The translations under genes and the position numbers were made by a program. 64,000 bases of DNA from Gordionus sp. m RMFG-2023. Lineage: Eukaryota; Nematomorpha; Gordioida; Chordodea; Parachordodidae. Location: the NCBI RefSeq assembly GCF_954871325.1, contig NC_088777.1:47097366-47161365 (forward strand), in the 5' to 3' direction. Below are positions 1-10,075 of the stretch, piece after piece. Positions within the stretch are counted from its first letter, which is position 1. Every line of letters begins with the position of its first letter. The notes beneath the pieces were generated by a model. It was not told the DNA's origin. It did not search any database and saw only the letters and a list, made by a program, of their open reading frames with translations.

Positions 1-2189
1 AGATTCTTACAAATAATATAAATATATATATAAAAGTTTATTGTTTTTAAAAAAGGTGCAGTGAGGTATGTAGTAATGGTAAATTACCAAAAAAGAGAAA
101 CAAAAGGACCGAGGACCAAAAAAAATTTGTTTAAGACTGGAGGGGGGTTGGGGGTTTATGTATTGTATATGGTCTAATTATAAAGGGAAAATGATCCAAT
201 CATTAAAATTATGATTTTTTTAAAAAAAACGAATAGCATATTTCCTAGGGTGAATGGCTCCCCCATAAAGTGAAACGACGTTTTCAAGCTTACTACCATG
301 CGAGGGGAATGTATAAATTTCAGGCAGCTGATTGCAAGCTCTCATGAAAGGTGGGTTGGAATTGTTATAAATTTTGGAAACTATATCAAAAGAAAATATT
401 ACCAAGTTTTAAAAATTATTTGGGAAAGATCTTGGGAACACAAATATTTCGATTTTGCAGAATCAGCGGGCCCGTTAAAAATTTTAAAAAAGATTTTCTG
501 CCCAGTCCGAAAAAAACACAAAGGTTGACTATTTTTTGTGAAGGAAAAATCACAAATTTGCATTATTCAAGGTTAAAAAAAATATATTAAAATTCAGAAC
601 AGGCTTGAAAAAACATCCTCGATTTTCTTAAATTTCAAAAAATGATTTCTGGGAAACGACTGTCAGGATATCGTATATGGTAGCAGGATTGGCTTTGAAC
701 ATGTCAACTAGACATTGTGCTAATTTTAGAGCCGCGCCAGTCCATAAATTTTTCATGATCCGACCCAATATTCATAAACAATATTGACCATCTATCTTTG
801 AAGTGGGCTCCCCCAGAAAATTGAATAAAATCATAGAATATTCGTTTATAAATCAAATACTTTTATTTACGAATCATAGTGTATTCCAAGGTTGTGAACA
901 CAAATTAGGTTTAAGAAATTTAAAATTGTTGCTAAGACCAAATAGAGACCGTATGGGCAAACCATCAAACCCTGGGCGGGTTTGGACCTCTTTCAGAAAA
1001 TTGATTGCGATTAAGCTCCTCTTATCAAAATTTCCGCTAAATAGAGTTTAAATTCCTGAACCCCAATTCAGGATCACAACTCTGATTTATTATTTATATG
1101 TATCAATAATAAAATCATTATTCGATCTCGAATATTCGATTTAAAAATTAAAATTTCTATTCAAATTTTACAAAAAAAAGGAAAAATTTTTGTAGAAATG
1201 ATTCTTATGGCTAAAAAAGATGAACAAGTTAAATTGAATTGAGTAGATAAAAATAGATGCAAAACTGTCTATAATAATCCATAATAAATTTTTTCAGTTT
1301 ATCAAATTTTGCAACAAAATGCTTGAAGCTGGAAACAAAAACGTAAGGCTCATAATTCCTCCATTAGGAAGATAGTATTCAATAGAAATAATTTAAAAAA
1401 TATATGTTTATTTTATATTTACAAATAGAATAATTCGACCGAATAATGGATATATAATTATTTGAAGAATAATATTTTTTCCTTATTCATATTTGATTAG
1501 AATAATTTTGTTCTTCGGTAATAAAAAAGTCAATATTTTCTAAGCAAAAAATAAATAACTGTAAACTATGAGCAAAACAAGTAACACTTGCAAATTTTCT
1601 GTTTCTCACTCGATACAATTTTTTTAAAAGGTACATCCTTGGTTATATTTAGACCTGTGCGCCCCCGGCCAACGCCAGAAAAGCCGCCGCTTAAAATGAG
1701 CCGTGCTGCCAGGCTCGCCGTCGTTTTTATGGCGGCGGCGCGGCGGGCATAACTATTAGAATGCTATTTAATTATATTTACAAATTAAATTATTATTTAA
1801 ATTTAAATCATTATATTTCAAAATTACACAAACATTAACATATTAGATTTATACGTTTTAAAACACCCTAGTTTTATAGCCAGCTCTAATTGATGTTTTT
1901 TTAAGTATCTTTTTAATATATAAATTTAACATATAACTTGATTTATTAAATTAATTATATAAAATTTAATTTTGAAAGTTCAAGAAATTGTTTCATTTCA
2001 GCTTTAATAATTATTATGTTTTTAAATATTTTTAATGTATAAAATAAATATAATCAAATAGGCTAAAAATATGTTTTGATATAATGCTTAGATTTAATGC
2101 CATTAGATTCTATAAACAATAAAGGAATAACTGTTTTTCTAAAAGCATAAAATTAAAATAAAATGATTATTAAAAAATAAACTGTCGAA
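1..2189. other. AT-rich non-coding stretch with short repeats
   Basis: No coding region could be supported here. Two blocks share the motif GGCTCCCCCA (near 257 and 808) and look like pieces of one interspersed repeat. The short open frames over these blocks have no recognisable domain. Most of the rest is low-complexity A/T sequence. Confidence 0.5.
1650..1755. repeat. GC-rich island, probable repeat end
   Basis: About 100 bases of very GC-rich sequence (GCCGCC/GGCGGC runs) sit abruptly in DNA that is otherwise about three quarters A+T. The composition jump and the absence of an ORF suggest the end of an interspersed repeat. No partner copy was identified in the window. Confidence 0.35.
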
Positions 2190-2369
2190 ATATATATTTG
2201 ATTCCTTGTCAGAATTGCCTGATCGGGCAACCATTAGTAGGGGTGCACTAGATGATGTTTATTCATCTATAAAAGCTCATGTTTTAAATCTAATTGATTC
2301 TGGATCAAAATCTTGTTCTATAACTTTTAATTTATATCATTTCAAGCATCGATATTATATCATGTTTAG
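2190..2369 (+). pseudogene. hAT transposase fragment (target of the later hAT insertion)
   Basis: A short coding remnant carries a stretch starting LPDRATISRGALDDVY and then a residue pattern (SITFNLYHFKHRYYI) typical of the catalytic part of BED-finger hAT transposases. Reading ends where the next hAT element begins (CAGTGGCGTATCC at 2370). The matching second half is not found beyond 13,291, so it is a broken remnant rather than a simply interrupted gene. The family call rests on residue pattern only. Confidence 0.5.
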
Positions 2370-3979
2370 CAGTGGCGTATCCAGGATTTTCCATTGGGGG
2401 GGGGATTTTTTGAGGGGCTTCGTCCCCAAACCCCCTTAGCTGGCCTTCGGTCAGCCTTTGTCCGGCCTTCGGCCGTATGTTTTACTATTCTATTAAATTA
2501 TTCATAAAAATTATATATCTATTTTTAACTTTTATTTACTAATTTGTGCCTAATGATATTACAAGCCTATTTTTTATTATTTTAAGTTAGGTATGTTATA
2601 TTTAATAAAGTTTTTTTAAATGTAAAGTTGAAATAAAGTATAATGTCATTTAAAATTTGATTTAAAAACTAGCCTCTGCTTAAATTCTCATACAATATAA
2701 GTAGAATAAAATTTTTTTTATTGAAAATACTAGTGTTTAAAATATTGACTAATAAATAATTTAAAAAGCAAGTTTTTATAACTTCTATCAAATACAATAT
2801 TATCAAAAAGTTTATTAAACACTATAACTATAATGTAATTTTTAATTTTCGTGTGGAAGTTGCCAATTCATCTAGAATTTCGTTCATCGTTGGAACTAAA
2901 TCTCTATGAATATTTAACATAGCTAATCCATTTAGCCAAGATTCTGAAATATTACTTTGTAAAAATGTCTTCAGCCTTCTCAAGTTTGAAAATGTCCTTT
3001 CATTCGTGCATGTTGTAATAGGCAAACATGCAAGAATATAAAATAACATTGGGAAATTTATTCAAGATATCTTTACAACGATTTAGCGCATCAATGGCAT
3101 GCTCAGGTAAAATAGTTAAACATAATAAATATTTATACCATAATTCAAATTCGCTGATTAAATTTATCTCCGAATCAATATCGTACGAATAAAATTTGGC
3201 TAAATATTTTATTTTATCAATCGTGGCATTAGAAAATGAGGAGGGATCTTTGGGCAATAAAACTTTAAGAATTGCAAAGACTTGTTTTTTATCTAAAAAT
3301 CGTACTTTTATTTGTGATAAAAAAGTGTCCAAGAATGGGATAAAAATAGATATTTTATAATAATCTTCAGTTGATCCAATATTTATATTTCATCTCATTA
3401 ATTGCCTTGGTGCTAGACGGGTTTAATTATTGATATATCATAAAATTGAGCCTTCGAATCAATATCTACATAAATATTATGAAAATATTCATCGATATTC
3501 GTTCTTATTTTATCCACCTGTTCATATATATTTTCTGCCAAATCAATTACCTGAACCAAATCTAAATTTGGTTTTTGTAGATTTCTACAAAGTATTGAAC
3601 TATAGGAAAATAATTTATTGATGCAACTAGCAGCAATGATAAACTCTGATTGATCAATTGAATTCAATAATGATATCGCTTCTGAAGACACATTACTATC
3701 TTGCCATTTAGTAATTTCATCAAATATATTCTTATCATCTCTTTGAGTTCTATAAATGCCGAAACTGAATCATGACGTAAACCCCATCGTGTAGGGCACA
3801 TTTTTTTAAAATTTTTGATGATGTGTTTCGGGTGCATTCATTGATATAGTTCGATTTAAAACATCTGACCGTTTGGATATTTAAAAAATCATAATTTTTG
3901 GATATAATGGCTAAAAATATATTTATTTTATTTTATAAGTTAAAATACCCATGGAATTGCGTATAGAAGGTAGAGCACA
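2370..3979 (-). repeat. Left arm of outer hAT palindrome (inverted 3' end with transposase C-terminus)
   Basis: This is the reverse complement of 11,843-13,291. On the minus strand it encodes the C-terminal part of a hAT transposase in pieces (3,691-3,413; 3,332-3,000; 3,049-2,828), including the dimerisation motif with CTNERTFSNLRRLK. Relative to the right arm it lost about 11 bases near 3,046, which breaks the frame. It kept about 42 bases of the dimerisation domain and about 130 subterminal bases (including a G-run and a CCTTCGGCCG motif) that the right arm lost. These indels show the arms have diverged. Confidence 0.8.
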
Positions 3980-4589
3980 GGAATTGAAGGAAAAAATGAT
4001 AAAGGTAGGTAGCACTAGTATCTATTTTATAAAAATTAGGTTAGGCAGGTTTGGTGAGTATTTAATCTATATGAATATTATTCCTTGTGGGAATTTGCAC
4101 TGCTTTGTTGTTAATCTTAAAGTTTATATAAGAATATTAAATTTAAATTTGATAGATATTAATAGTGTGGAATTTTTATTAATGATCATAACAATTGCTA
4201 ATTAAATATGTTCATTTTCATTTCAATAAGTGTGTTTCAATGTAATGTATTAATTTTGGCCAGATAATGGCTGTCTATTTTCATTAAATGCTTTTATATG
4301 TACAATGTATGTTGGTAATAAAAATTAGGTAAGGTACAAAGATAAAAGGTTAAAGGGTGGTGGCCAGTTTTCAAACACCATTTATGCCAGCTTCTCTATG
4401 TGACCTTTTTTTTAAATATAATATAGTTAGTACAAAGTTTTTTTCAGATTTTTATTGATAAAACAACCATTTAAAAATAAAATTTTAATAATGTTTTTTC
4501 CATTGCATTATATTGCACACATTTATGAGATTAGTTTTGCCCAACTATTCTTATGAGAATGAAGAATAAATTCATACAAATTATTTATT
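3980..4589 (+). other. Non-coding 5' part of the hAT element
   Basis: AT-rich sequence between the inner end of the left palindrome arm and the start of hAT coding similarity. A few short open frames are present, none with a recognisable motif. Confidence 0.4.
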
Positions 4590-4955
4590 ATAGGGTAACC
4601 GTGGGATATATATATATAATTTCTTATAGAATGATTTAACTCCTCAAAAAAAACTGGAGATTTTGGAAATATCAACCAGATATAACTTTCCCATATATTA
4701 GGGACACGACAACAAAAAAATTAAGGTTCCAATATGTTTGGTTATCAAGGTGGACATGGCTTGCATTTTCTCCTACCATTGATTTGATGGTGCATTTTGC
4801 AAGAATTGTGTTTTATTTGGTCCCAAATTTGCTGGAAGAGCTCAGCAAAAATTACAGAGCTTAGTATTAACACCATTTACTAAATGGAAAGGTGCTACTG
4901 AAACTTTTAAAAACCATCAAAATAATAAGTATCATATTGAAGCATAACAAACAAT
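4590..4955 (+). pseudogene. hAT transposase N-terminus (TTF-type zinc finger)
   Basis: Read on the plus strand with several in-frame stops, this segment shows the N-terminal zinc-binding region of ZMYM/DUF4371-type hAT transposases. GAFCKNCVLFG near 4,790 is followed by a KW...FKNHQNNKYHIEA pattern ending at about 4,950, giving the cysteine pair and distal histidines. Similarity stops at about 4,955, where Ty3/gypsy-like sequence begins. It resumes in the same orientation at 11,100, so the two hAT parts flank a foreign insertion. Confidence 0.65.
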
Positions 4956-5574
4956 ATATTCCTTGCTATGGGTATGCGAGTAAGGAAATGGACGGACAAT
5001 GGGAGGGAAAGATCCAGGATACAACCGATAATGAAACGAAGAGCGGGAAAGGGAAGTTGCAGGATAATAATGAAAATATAATAAAAAAGAAATGACAAAG
5101 GAGCATCCGAGCCAAAAAAACGGCATGTGACCGGGAAGGAGAGTTGGAAATAATCAGGATGCAGGAGGGAGTAAGAATATTGGTGGATGATTATCAAAAA
5201 ATTTTTGACGAAGAGTTGGGCTGTCTGAAAGATTACGAAGTAGATATCAAATTAAAAGAGGGATGCGTACCTAAGTTTTGTGCTTTGAGGCGAGTACCGT
5301 TTGAATGGAGGAAGGATGTCGAAATGGAATTGGATAAATGGGTACAGAAAGGCATCGTATGTGCTGTGGAATATAGTGAATGGGCAACGCCGTTAGTGCC
5401 TGTGAAAAAAGCTAATGGTCAACTACGCCTGTGCGCTGGTTTTCGAGTGACTCTAAATCCCTGGGTCGTAGAAGTTAAATATCCTTTACCGAGAATTGAA
5501 GAAATTTTAGCGAATTTGAAGGGAAGTATATATTTTTCAAAGGTTGACAACGTGTACTTGCAATTGCGGGTAAA
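4956..5574 (+). pseudogene. Ty3/gypsy pol fragment: linker and N-terminal reverse transcriptase
   Basis: From about 5,144 an open frame of roughly 145 codons shows the N-terminal half of a Ty3/gypsy reverse transcriptase. Visible patterns are the PF..R...V..EL..W...GIV entry motif, the LVPVKKANGQLRLC strand pair and YPLPRIEEILANLKG. It then reads FSKVDN where an active element has its first catalytic-aspartate motif. The fragment ends at 5,574, before the second catalytic (Y/F-x-DD) motif, RNase H or integrase, so it cannot encode an active enzyme. Upstream (4,956-5,143) is a charged, low-complexity open stretch that could be the protease-RT linker. Its sense is opposite to the integrase at 7.4-8.2 kb, so it is not a collinear part of that pol gene. 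At 5,575 it joins tRNA-Trp sequence directly. Confidence 0.75.
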
Positions 5575-5613
5575 ATCAGAAGGTTGCGTGTTCAGATCAC
5601 GTCGGGGTCACCA
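5575..5613 (+). other. 3' half of tRNA-Trp with CCA tail (retrotransposon primer fossil)
   Basis: These 39 bases match animal tRNA-Trp(CCA) from nucleotide 38, at the end of the anticodon loop, through the anticodon-stem 3' strand, variable loop, T arm (GCGTG-TTCAGAT-CACGT), acceptor strand, A73 and a CCA tail. Genomic tRNA genes lack CCA, so this is a reverse-transcribed tRNA copy. There is one mismatch, G instead of A at position 58 (base 5,595), which is the m1A58 position. One base (5,614) separates CCA from the LTR edge at 5,615, as in a normal primer-binding site. Read on the minus strand it is LTR, spacer G, then the start TGGTGACCCCGACGTGAT of a tRNA-Trp primer-binding site. Only the 3' half is present, so it is not a tRNA gene. 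Confidence 0.9.
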
Positions 5614-5614
5614 C

Positions 5615-5988
5615 TGTTAAATTTCGTTAATTAACCCTATTTGTTTTTTTTTCTATTTTTCTTTATTTTTAAAATATCAAACAACTTTTTACTTTTCTAT
5701 TATTTTTTCTTCAATGTTTCTTTATTTTTTCTTCAATAAAAATCGATAAAATATATATTGTACATAAAAAAATATATTATAATAATTATAATAAATATCG
5801 TTTGTTTTTCTTTTCGCGATTTGTTTTTTTACAAATTCATCCCGTTTATTTATTATTTTATTTATCACAAGTCAATCAACTCTTTTTTAATATTTATTAA
5901 TTCAACTCCTTGTTATTCATATATTACGCCATTATCTTCCTCTAGTGCTAAGCTTAATAAGTGCTCCCTTAGCACGCCCCCTTCAACA
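5615..5988 (-). repeat. Long terminal repeat (left copy, antisense)
   Basis: In minus-strand sense it starts TGTTGAAGGGGGCG at 5,988 and ends TTTAACA at 5,615, an LTR with TG...CA ends. It lies one base from a tRNA-Trp primer-binding sequence. It is the inverse of 10,758-11,099 (374 versus 342 bp, the difference being mainly indels in A/T tracts). The stop codon of the CCHC ORF overlaps its first bases. Confidence 0.8.
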
Positions 5989-6696
5989 AAGATGATCATC
6001 CACCCCCTTCTCCCAGAGGTTGCCCCATTCCGAATCCTCCACCATTACATCCAACCAGCCTTCCAGCTCATCAACATCGTCCAAAACGGCCACGAGATCC
6101 CTCCATTCTTCAGTTCCAATCACTCCTAGACTAGTTTCTTTACGCTCGGCTGCCGTGATATCCTCTCCTCTCGTTATACCGTTTCTGCGTCCTCTCGTTT
6201 GTGCCTTCAACTGTTAAATCAACGATGGGCCATTCCACGCTAGCTGTTGGACGCTCTTCACGCTGCTCCTCTTCTTCCTCTCTCCTCGTTCCCACAATTT
6301 CTGCGACCGGCCTTGATTCACCGCCTCCCTCTTCTTCATCTCTGCTCGCTCTCGTAATTTCTGCGACCGGCCTCGATTCACTGCTCCTTACTCGCTCCGT
6401 CCGAGCCCCCACAATGGCCGCTATCGGCCTCGCTGAAACCTCTGCCATCCTTGCTCGAGCTTGCCCCGACCGATTACGATCTGCCCTCCTTTCCCGATTC
6501 CATGGACATCTATATTGAATATGCCCTCGTTCCTGGCAGCGATAACACCGTCTTCCATCCTCCATATTTCGTCTCATCGTTTTCCGTCCGCTTACCGACC
6601 CCTGCCCCCGATCCTATGGGGCCGCACCATGAGTAGCACTTCATAATTCCCACAAATCCAACTTCTACGCACACCCGGAGCATTATTCGGATCCAT
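5989..6696 (-). pseudogene. CCHC zinc-knuckle (gag/nucleocapsid-like) ORF, left copy
   Basis: On the minus strand an ATG at 6,696 opens a frame that stops and shifts. From 6,577 a 145-codon frame holds the zinc knuckle CYRCQERGHIQYRC (C-x2-C-x4-H-x4-C). It is followed by a basic region and repeated SRPVAEI...REEE units, and the tail ends in DDHLC at the LTR edge. The CCHC box and basic flank point to an RNA-binding nucleocapsid function. The ORF lies after integrase and immediately before an LTR, not at the usual gag position. An indel near 6,190 relative to the right copy splits the tail into another frame. It could be a displaced gag or a true 3' accessory ORF. Confidence 0.7.
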
Positions 6697-7089
6697 TTTG
6701 CTATCCACCTAAATATATTCTATACTATATAATCCTTACAAAATACGTACTTTGTAACGAATTCCTCTTTTATAATTCCAGGTAATCACCAATTTTATTT
6801 AACTTACAAAAAAATTATAACTTTTAACGAAAAAAAATTTCTTCACAAAAATAAATAATTTTTCTCTGTTCCTCTTTTTTTTTCTTTTTGGCCCACTGCT
6901 TCCTAAGCCTAGGCTTTGCACGCCGAGTAATTAATTATCTTTTCATCAAATAATTTGGGACACCGCCCCTTTCCCGTCTCTAACATATCCAAATTCCCTT
7001 CCAATAATATGATCCCAAACAACATATCGTTCCAACTCTTTTGACATTTTAATTATCACACAAAATAAAATTACACTTGTTCTTTTCGA

Positions 7090-7310
7090 CAAAAATTGGG
7101 ACTATATAAATTATATTTGTTCCTTCGACAAAATTTTGACTATCAACAAAAATTTACATTTGATAAAATTTGGCTATTATAGAGATTTTACATTTGATAA
7201 GATTCGACTATTAGAAAGAATTTACATTTGATAAAATTTGACTATTAAAAAGAATTTACATTTGTTTTCTTCGCCAAAGAATTTACATTTGTTTTCTTCG
7301 CCAATTCTAT
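7090..7310. repeat. Short tandem units (about 38-40 bp) with TTTACATTTG core
   Basis: Five or more imperfect copies of a unit containing (A)AATTTACATTTGATAAAATTTGACTATT or TTCGCCAA variants lie between the integrase C-terminus and the left palindrome arm. This is non-coding and may be 3' untranslated DNA of the element. The first unit overlaps the end of the arm. Confidence 0.6.
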
Positions 7311-7423
7311 TAATTTCTCCCTCCTTCCCACCTAATTCCTATAGGCTCTTTTATTCCTCCATAAATTGTTACGTCTCCCATTCTATATGCTCTCTTATTC
7401 TCTCAATTATTATTATTTTCCTT

Positions 7424-8175
7424 CTATATACGACTTTCTATCTTCACACATGCTGACTCCCCTTTTCCCTCCTGACTGGACCTAAGTCTTCCGGGGTCCA
7501 TTCCTCTCTTTAACTGATCCCCATGTCTTATTCCTTCTCTCCTGTCTTGGAACTTTATCTTATGCAATTTGTGCCCCACGTTCTCTATGACCACACCGGA
7601 TTCCCATTTTCGGATACCCCCAAAAATTCTAGCCCAAACCGTTTGCCCCACCCCGAATTTACACGCGTTATCCTCCGAATCCATCTCTGGAGGTACCTCT
7701 TGTTTTAGCAAATCTAATTGAATGCGAGTTCTACGGCCCAAAAATTTTTCCGCCGGTGACAACTCCTCCCCTTTTCGACTATTATTATAATAGGCTACGG
7801 CGATCCATAGTTCCCCCCCCCCGCCATATTCGATTTTCTTAACCAACTTTTAACCAGAGCCACCATTCTTTCCGCATGTCCGTTTTAGCTTGGATGATAA
7901 GGAGGTGCTAAGACATGTTTTACCCCGGTTTCCGAGCAAAATTTTTCAAATTGTCTACTCACAAAAGCGGGACCGCCGTCGGACACGATCGTCCTTGCTA
8001 CTCCAAAACGAGCCCATAAATTCTTTAAGGTCTTTATTACAATTTGCGTAGTCAACCCCCTTACTTCCTCGTACTCTACCCATTTGGAATATGCATCTAC
8101 CACAATTAAATATATTTGCCCCTCAAAGTCAAAGAAGTCGATGTGGATACGTTCCCACGGCTGTGTAGCATTGGG
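7424..8175 (-). pseudogene. Ty3/gypsy integrase, catalytic core and C-terminal domain
   Basis: The minus strand encodes the retroviral-type integrase core (rve). A PWERIHIDFF motif carries the first catalytic Asp, then LIVVDAYSKWVE, then TIVSDGGPAFVS with the second Asp. The conserved HPS.NGHAER motif with the expected Glu follows at about 7,860, but an in-frame TAA replaces one codon there. A G-run at about 7,817-7,826 then shifts the frame into the C-terminal segment (7,846-7,424), which contains a GQTVWARIF...VG.KLHKI DNA-binding fold. The N-terminal HHCC zinc finger is absent. In its place, at about 8,175, the same open frame continues upstream into viral NS5 sequence. The enzyme is inactive as it stands. 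Confidence 0.85.
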
Positions 8176-9637
8176 CCATGAAGTCCTTCCCGTGGGTAGC
8201 CAATTTATTGGTACTACTGAATTGATAGCAAAAGCACCTAGTCTGACATCCCTACGATGAAAATAATATAATAACCACATTTGACTATAAGCTTTTGCTA
8301 AACATGCACTTTCACGGATGTTTGCCAGACCTCCTTTCTGGACTCTAGCTTTTCCTATGATTTCATTTTGTTGTCGGTCCGGCACTATTAGGTTCCTCCC
8401 ATATATATCATCTAAAGTATGGTAATGGTGTGAACAGAATTCTACCTGCTCCCAATTATATACCACTTTACTTGGTACAAATTGCTCAATGTCTTTCCGA
8501 AGTTTCCGTCTTAATTTTGATATTCCCTGAAGGATATAACCCAGGTAATTAACGCCTAAACCTCCTACACCACATGGAAGGTTTTCCCAATGGTCTTCAT
8601 TAAGAAAACCTAAGGCTTCGTATTCCAGAAATCTGCCACCTAACCATAGGTACCAAATTGTTCTACTTGGTTTCATCTCTCCTATGAAGGAGGCTTTCTT
8701 TTCCTTCTTCCCAAGGGTATTATATACACAATATTTACAATCGCCTTGCAAATGTCTTTGTCTCTCTTCGTTTACTAGGTTCCAAAACCTCGTGTCATCC
8801 AAGGTTTCATTGAAAGTCTCCCAATCTGACCAACCACCCAAGGCCGCGTCATTTCTTACGATCTTCCGGAAATCCTCCTTGTCTAGAAGTCTGCCACGTA
8901 TCCCTCTTTTAAGGTATAAATCAGCAATAAATTCCATGATCTTCTTATTTATCATTTTGATATATGGCTTATATCGTGGTACACGTTTATCCAATTTCTC
9001 TTGCATTAGTCTCTGTTGTCCCTCTGTCGAGATATCAGTCATATTGTTCCTATAAACATCATAAATTTTCGCCACATTATTTTTTGTAAAACGAAGTTAA
9101 TGGTGTGTCCACCGCTTGTTCGCGCTTGAGTTGCAAACGAACCTAAATATTTAAATGTACGGTAAGGATGTTCTTCGTCAAAGAAGAAGGTTGACTTATG
9201 TTCTTTCTTTATCAATTCTAATCTAGTCTTATACAAAGTGTCATCTTCTAATTTCTCATCATATATTAAACCTTTCTCTCCCTTCATTAATATGGGTCCT
9301 TTCATCTGGATCGGTAACATAGATCTAGCTGGTGTATTAAATCTGCTATTCAATATTTCCATTACACGTTGTGTCGTGCCCCATAGATTGTTTCTAGGAC
9401 CACTTATGAAATACATCTCGGCTGAAGAGTTTCTACTTACCTCACTTCGATATAAACCTCCTCCGAAACGATTGTATATTTTCTAATTTCCCTAAAATTC
9501 CTTGATCATATGGAGTTAGTACCTTAACACAAAACCCCATATGTGGATTCTTGTCTAACCAATTTTCCAAAGTTTCTAATTTTTTAAACTTCTTTTAACC
9601 TCACATAAGGTATCTGGATTGGCCTCACCAATATCTA
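8176..9637 (-). pseudogene. Endogenous flavivirus-like NS5 fragment (methyltransferase end to polymerase C-terminus)
   Basis: The minus strand reads as flavivirus NS5 in broken pieces. From 9,637 there are methyltransferase motifs: a DIGE motif, a CVKVL motif with the catalytic Lys, and EMYFISG with the catalytic Glu, spread over three frames. A linker follows with FFDEEHPYRTF (ORF 9,416-9,039). After a frameshift near 9,085 come the polymerase fingers (frame 9,075-7,885), including DDTRFW, CVYNTLGKKEKK and GFLNEDHW. At about 8,508 it jumps in frame to post-palm sequence (WEQVEFCSHH, RRDVRLG, WLPTGRTSW). The palm catalytic motifs A-C, including the GDD site, are missing. At about 8,175 it continues in frame into integrase. 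It is an inactive viral relic in the same sense as the retroelement. The host virus type is inferred only to flavivirus-like level. Confidence 0.9.
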
Positions 9638-10075
9638 TATATAGTCCCAATTTTTGTCGAAAAGAACAAGTGTAATTTTATTTTGTGTGATAATTAAAAT
9701 GTCAAAAGTGTTGGAACGATATGTTGTTTGGGATCATATTATTGGAAGGGAATTTGGATATGTTAGAGACGGTATAGGGGCTGTGTCCCTAATTATTTGA
9801 TGAAAAGATAATTAATTACTCGGCGTGCAAAGCCTAGGCTTAGGAAGCAGTGGGCCAAAAAGAAAAAAAAAGAGGAACAATTATTTATTTTTGTGAAGAA
9901 ATTTTTTTTTCCGTTAAAAGTTTTGTAAAGAAATTTTTTTTCGTTAAAAGTTATAATTTTTTTGTAAGTTAAATAAAATTGGTGATTACCTGGAATTATA
10001 AAAGAGAAATTTGTTACAAAGTACGTATTTTGTAAGGATTATATAGTATAGAATATATTTAGGTGGATAGTCAAA

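Larger units (their letters stand above)
5615..7118. repeat. Left arm of inner palindrome (LTR + CCHC ORF + leader)
   Basis: Bases 5,615-7,118 are the reverse complement of 9,638-11,099, and similarity ends sharply at the shared TATATAGTCCC. The arms differ by scattered substitutions and small indels; for example, a roughly 29-bp segment near 6,563-6,595 is missing from the right arm. They are therefore an old inverted duplication and not two identical assembly copies. The loop (7,119-9,637) holds integrase and viral NS5 sequence. Confidence 0.85.

Noticed and set aside
298..1051. Short open frames of 76-82 codons near 300-590 and 803-1051
   Set aside because: No recognisable domain, overlapping frames of similar length, and repeat-like sequence; consistent with chance.
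5575..5613. Functional tRNA-Trp gene
   Set aside because: Only the 3' half is present, CCA is encoded, and it abuts an LTR; no D arm or 5' acceptor strand precedes it.
5758..6636. Plus-strand frames over the left LTR and CCHC region (123, 105, 65 codons)
   Set aside because: They are antisense shadows of the CCHC ORF and LTR, with Ser/Thr/Pro-rich composition caused by the complement of an Arg/Glu-rich gene.
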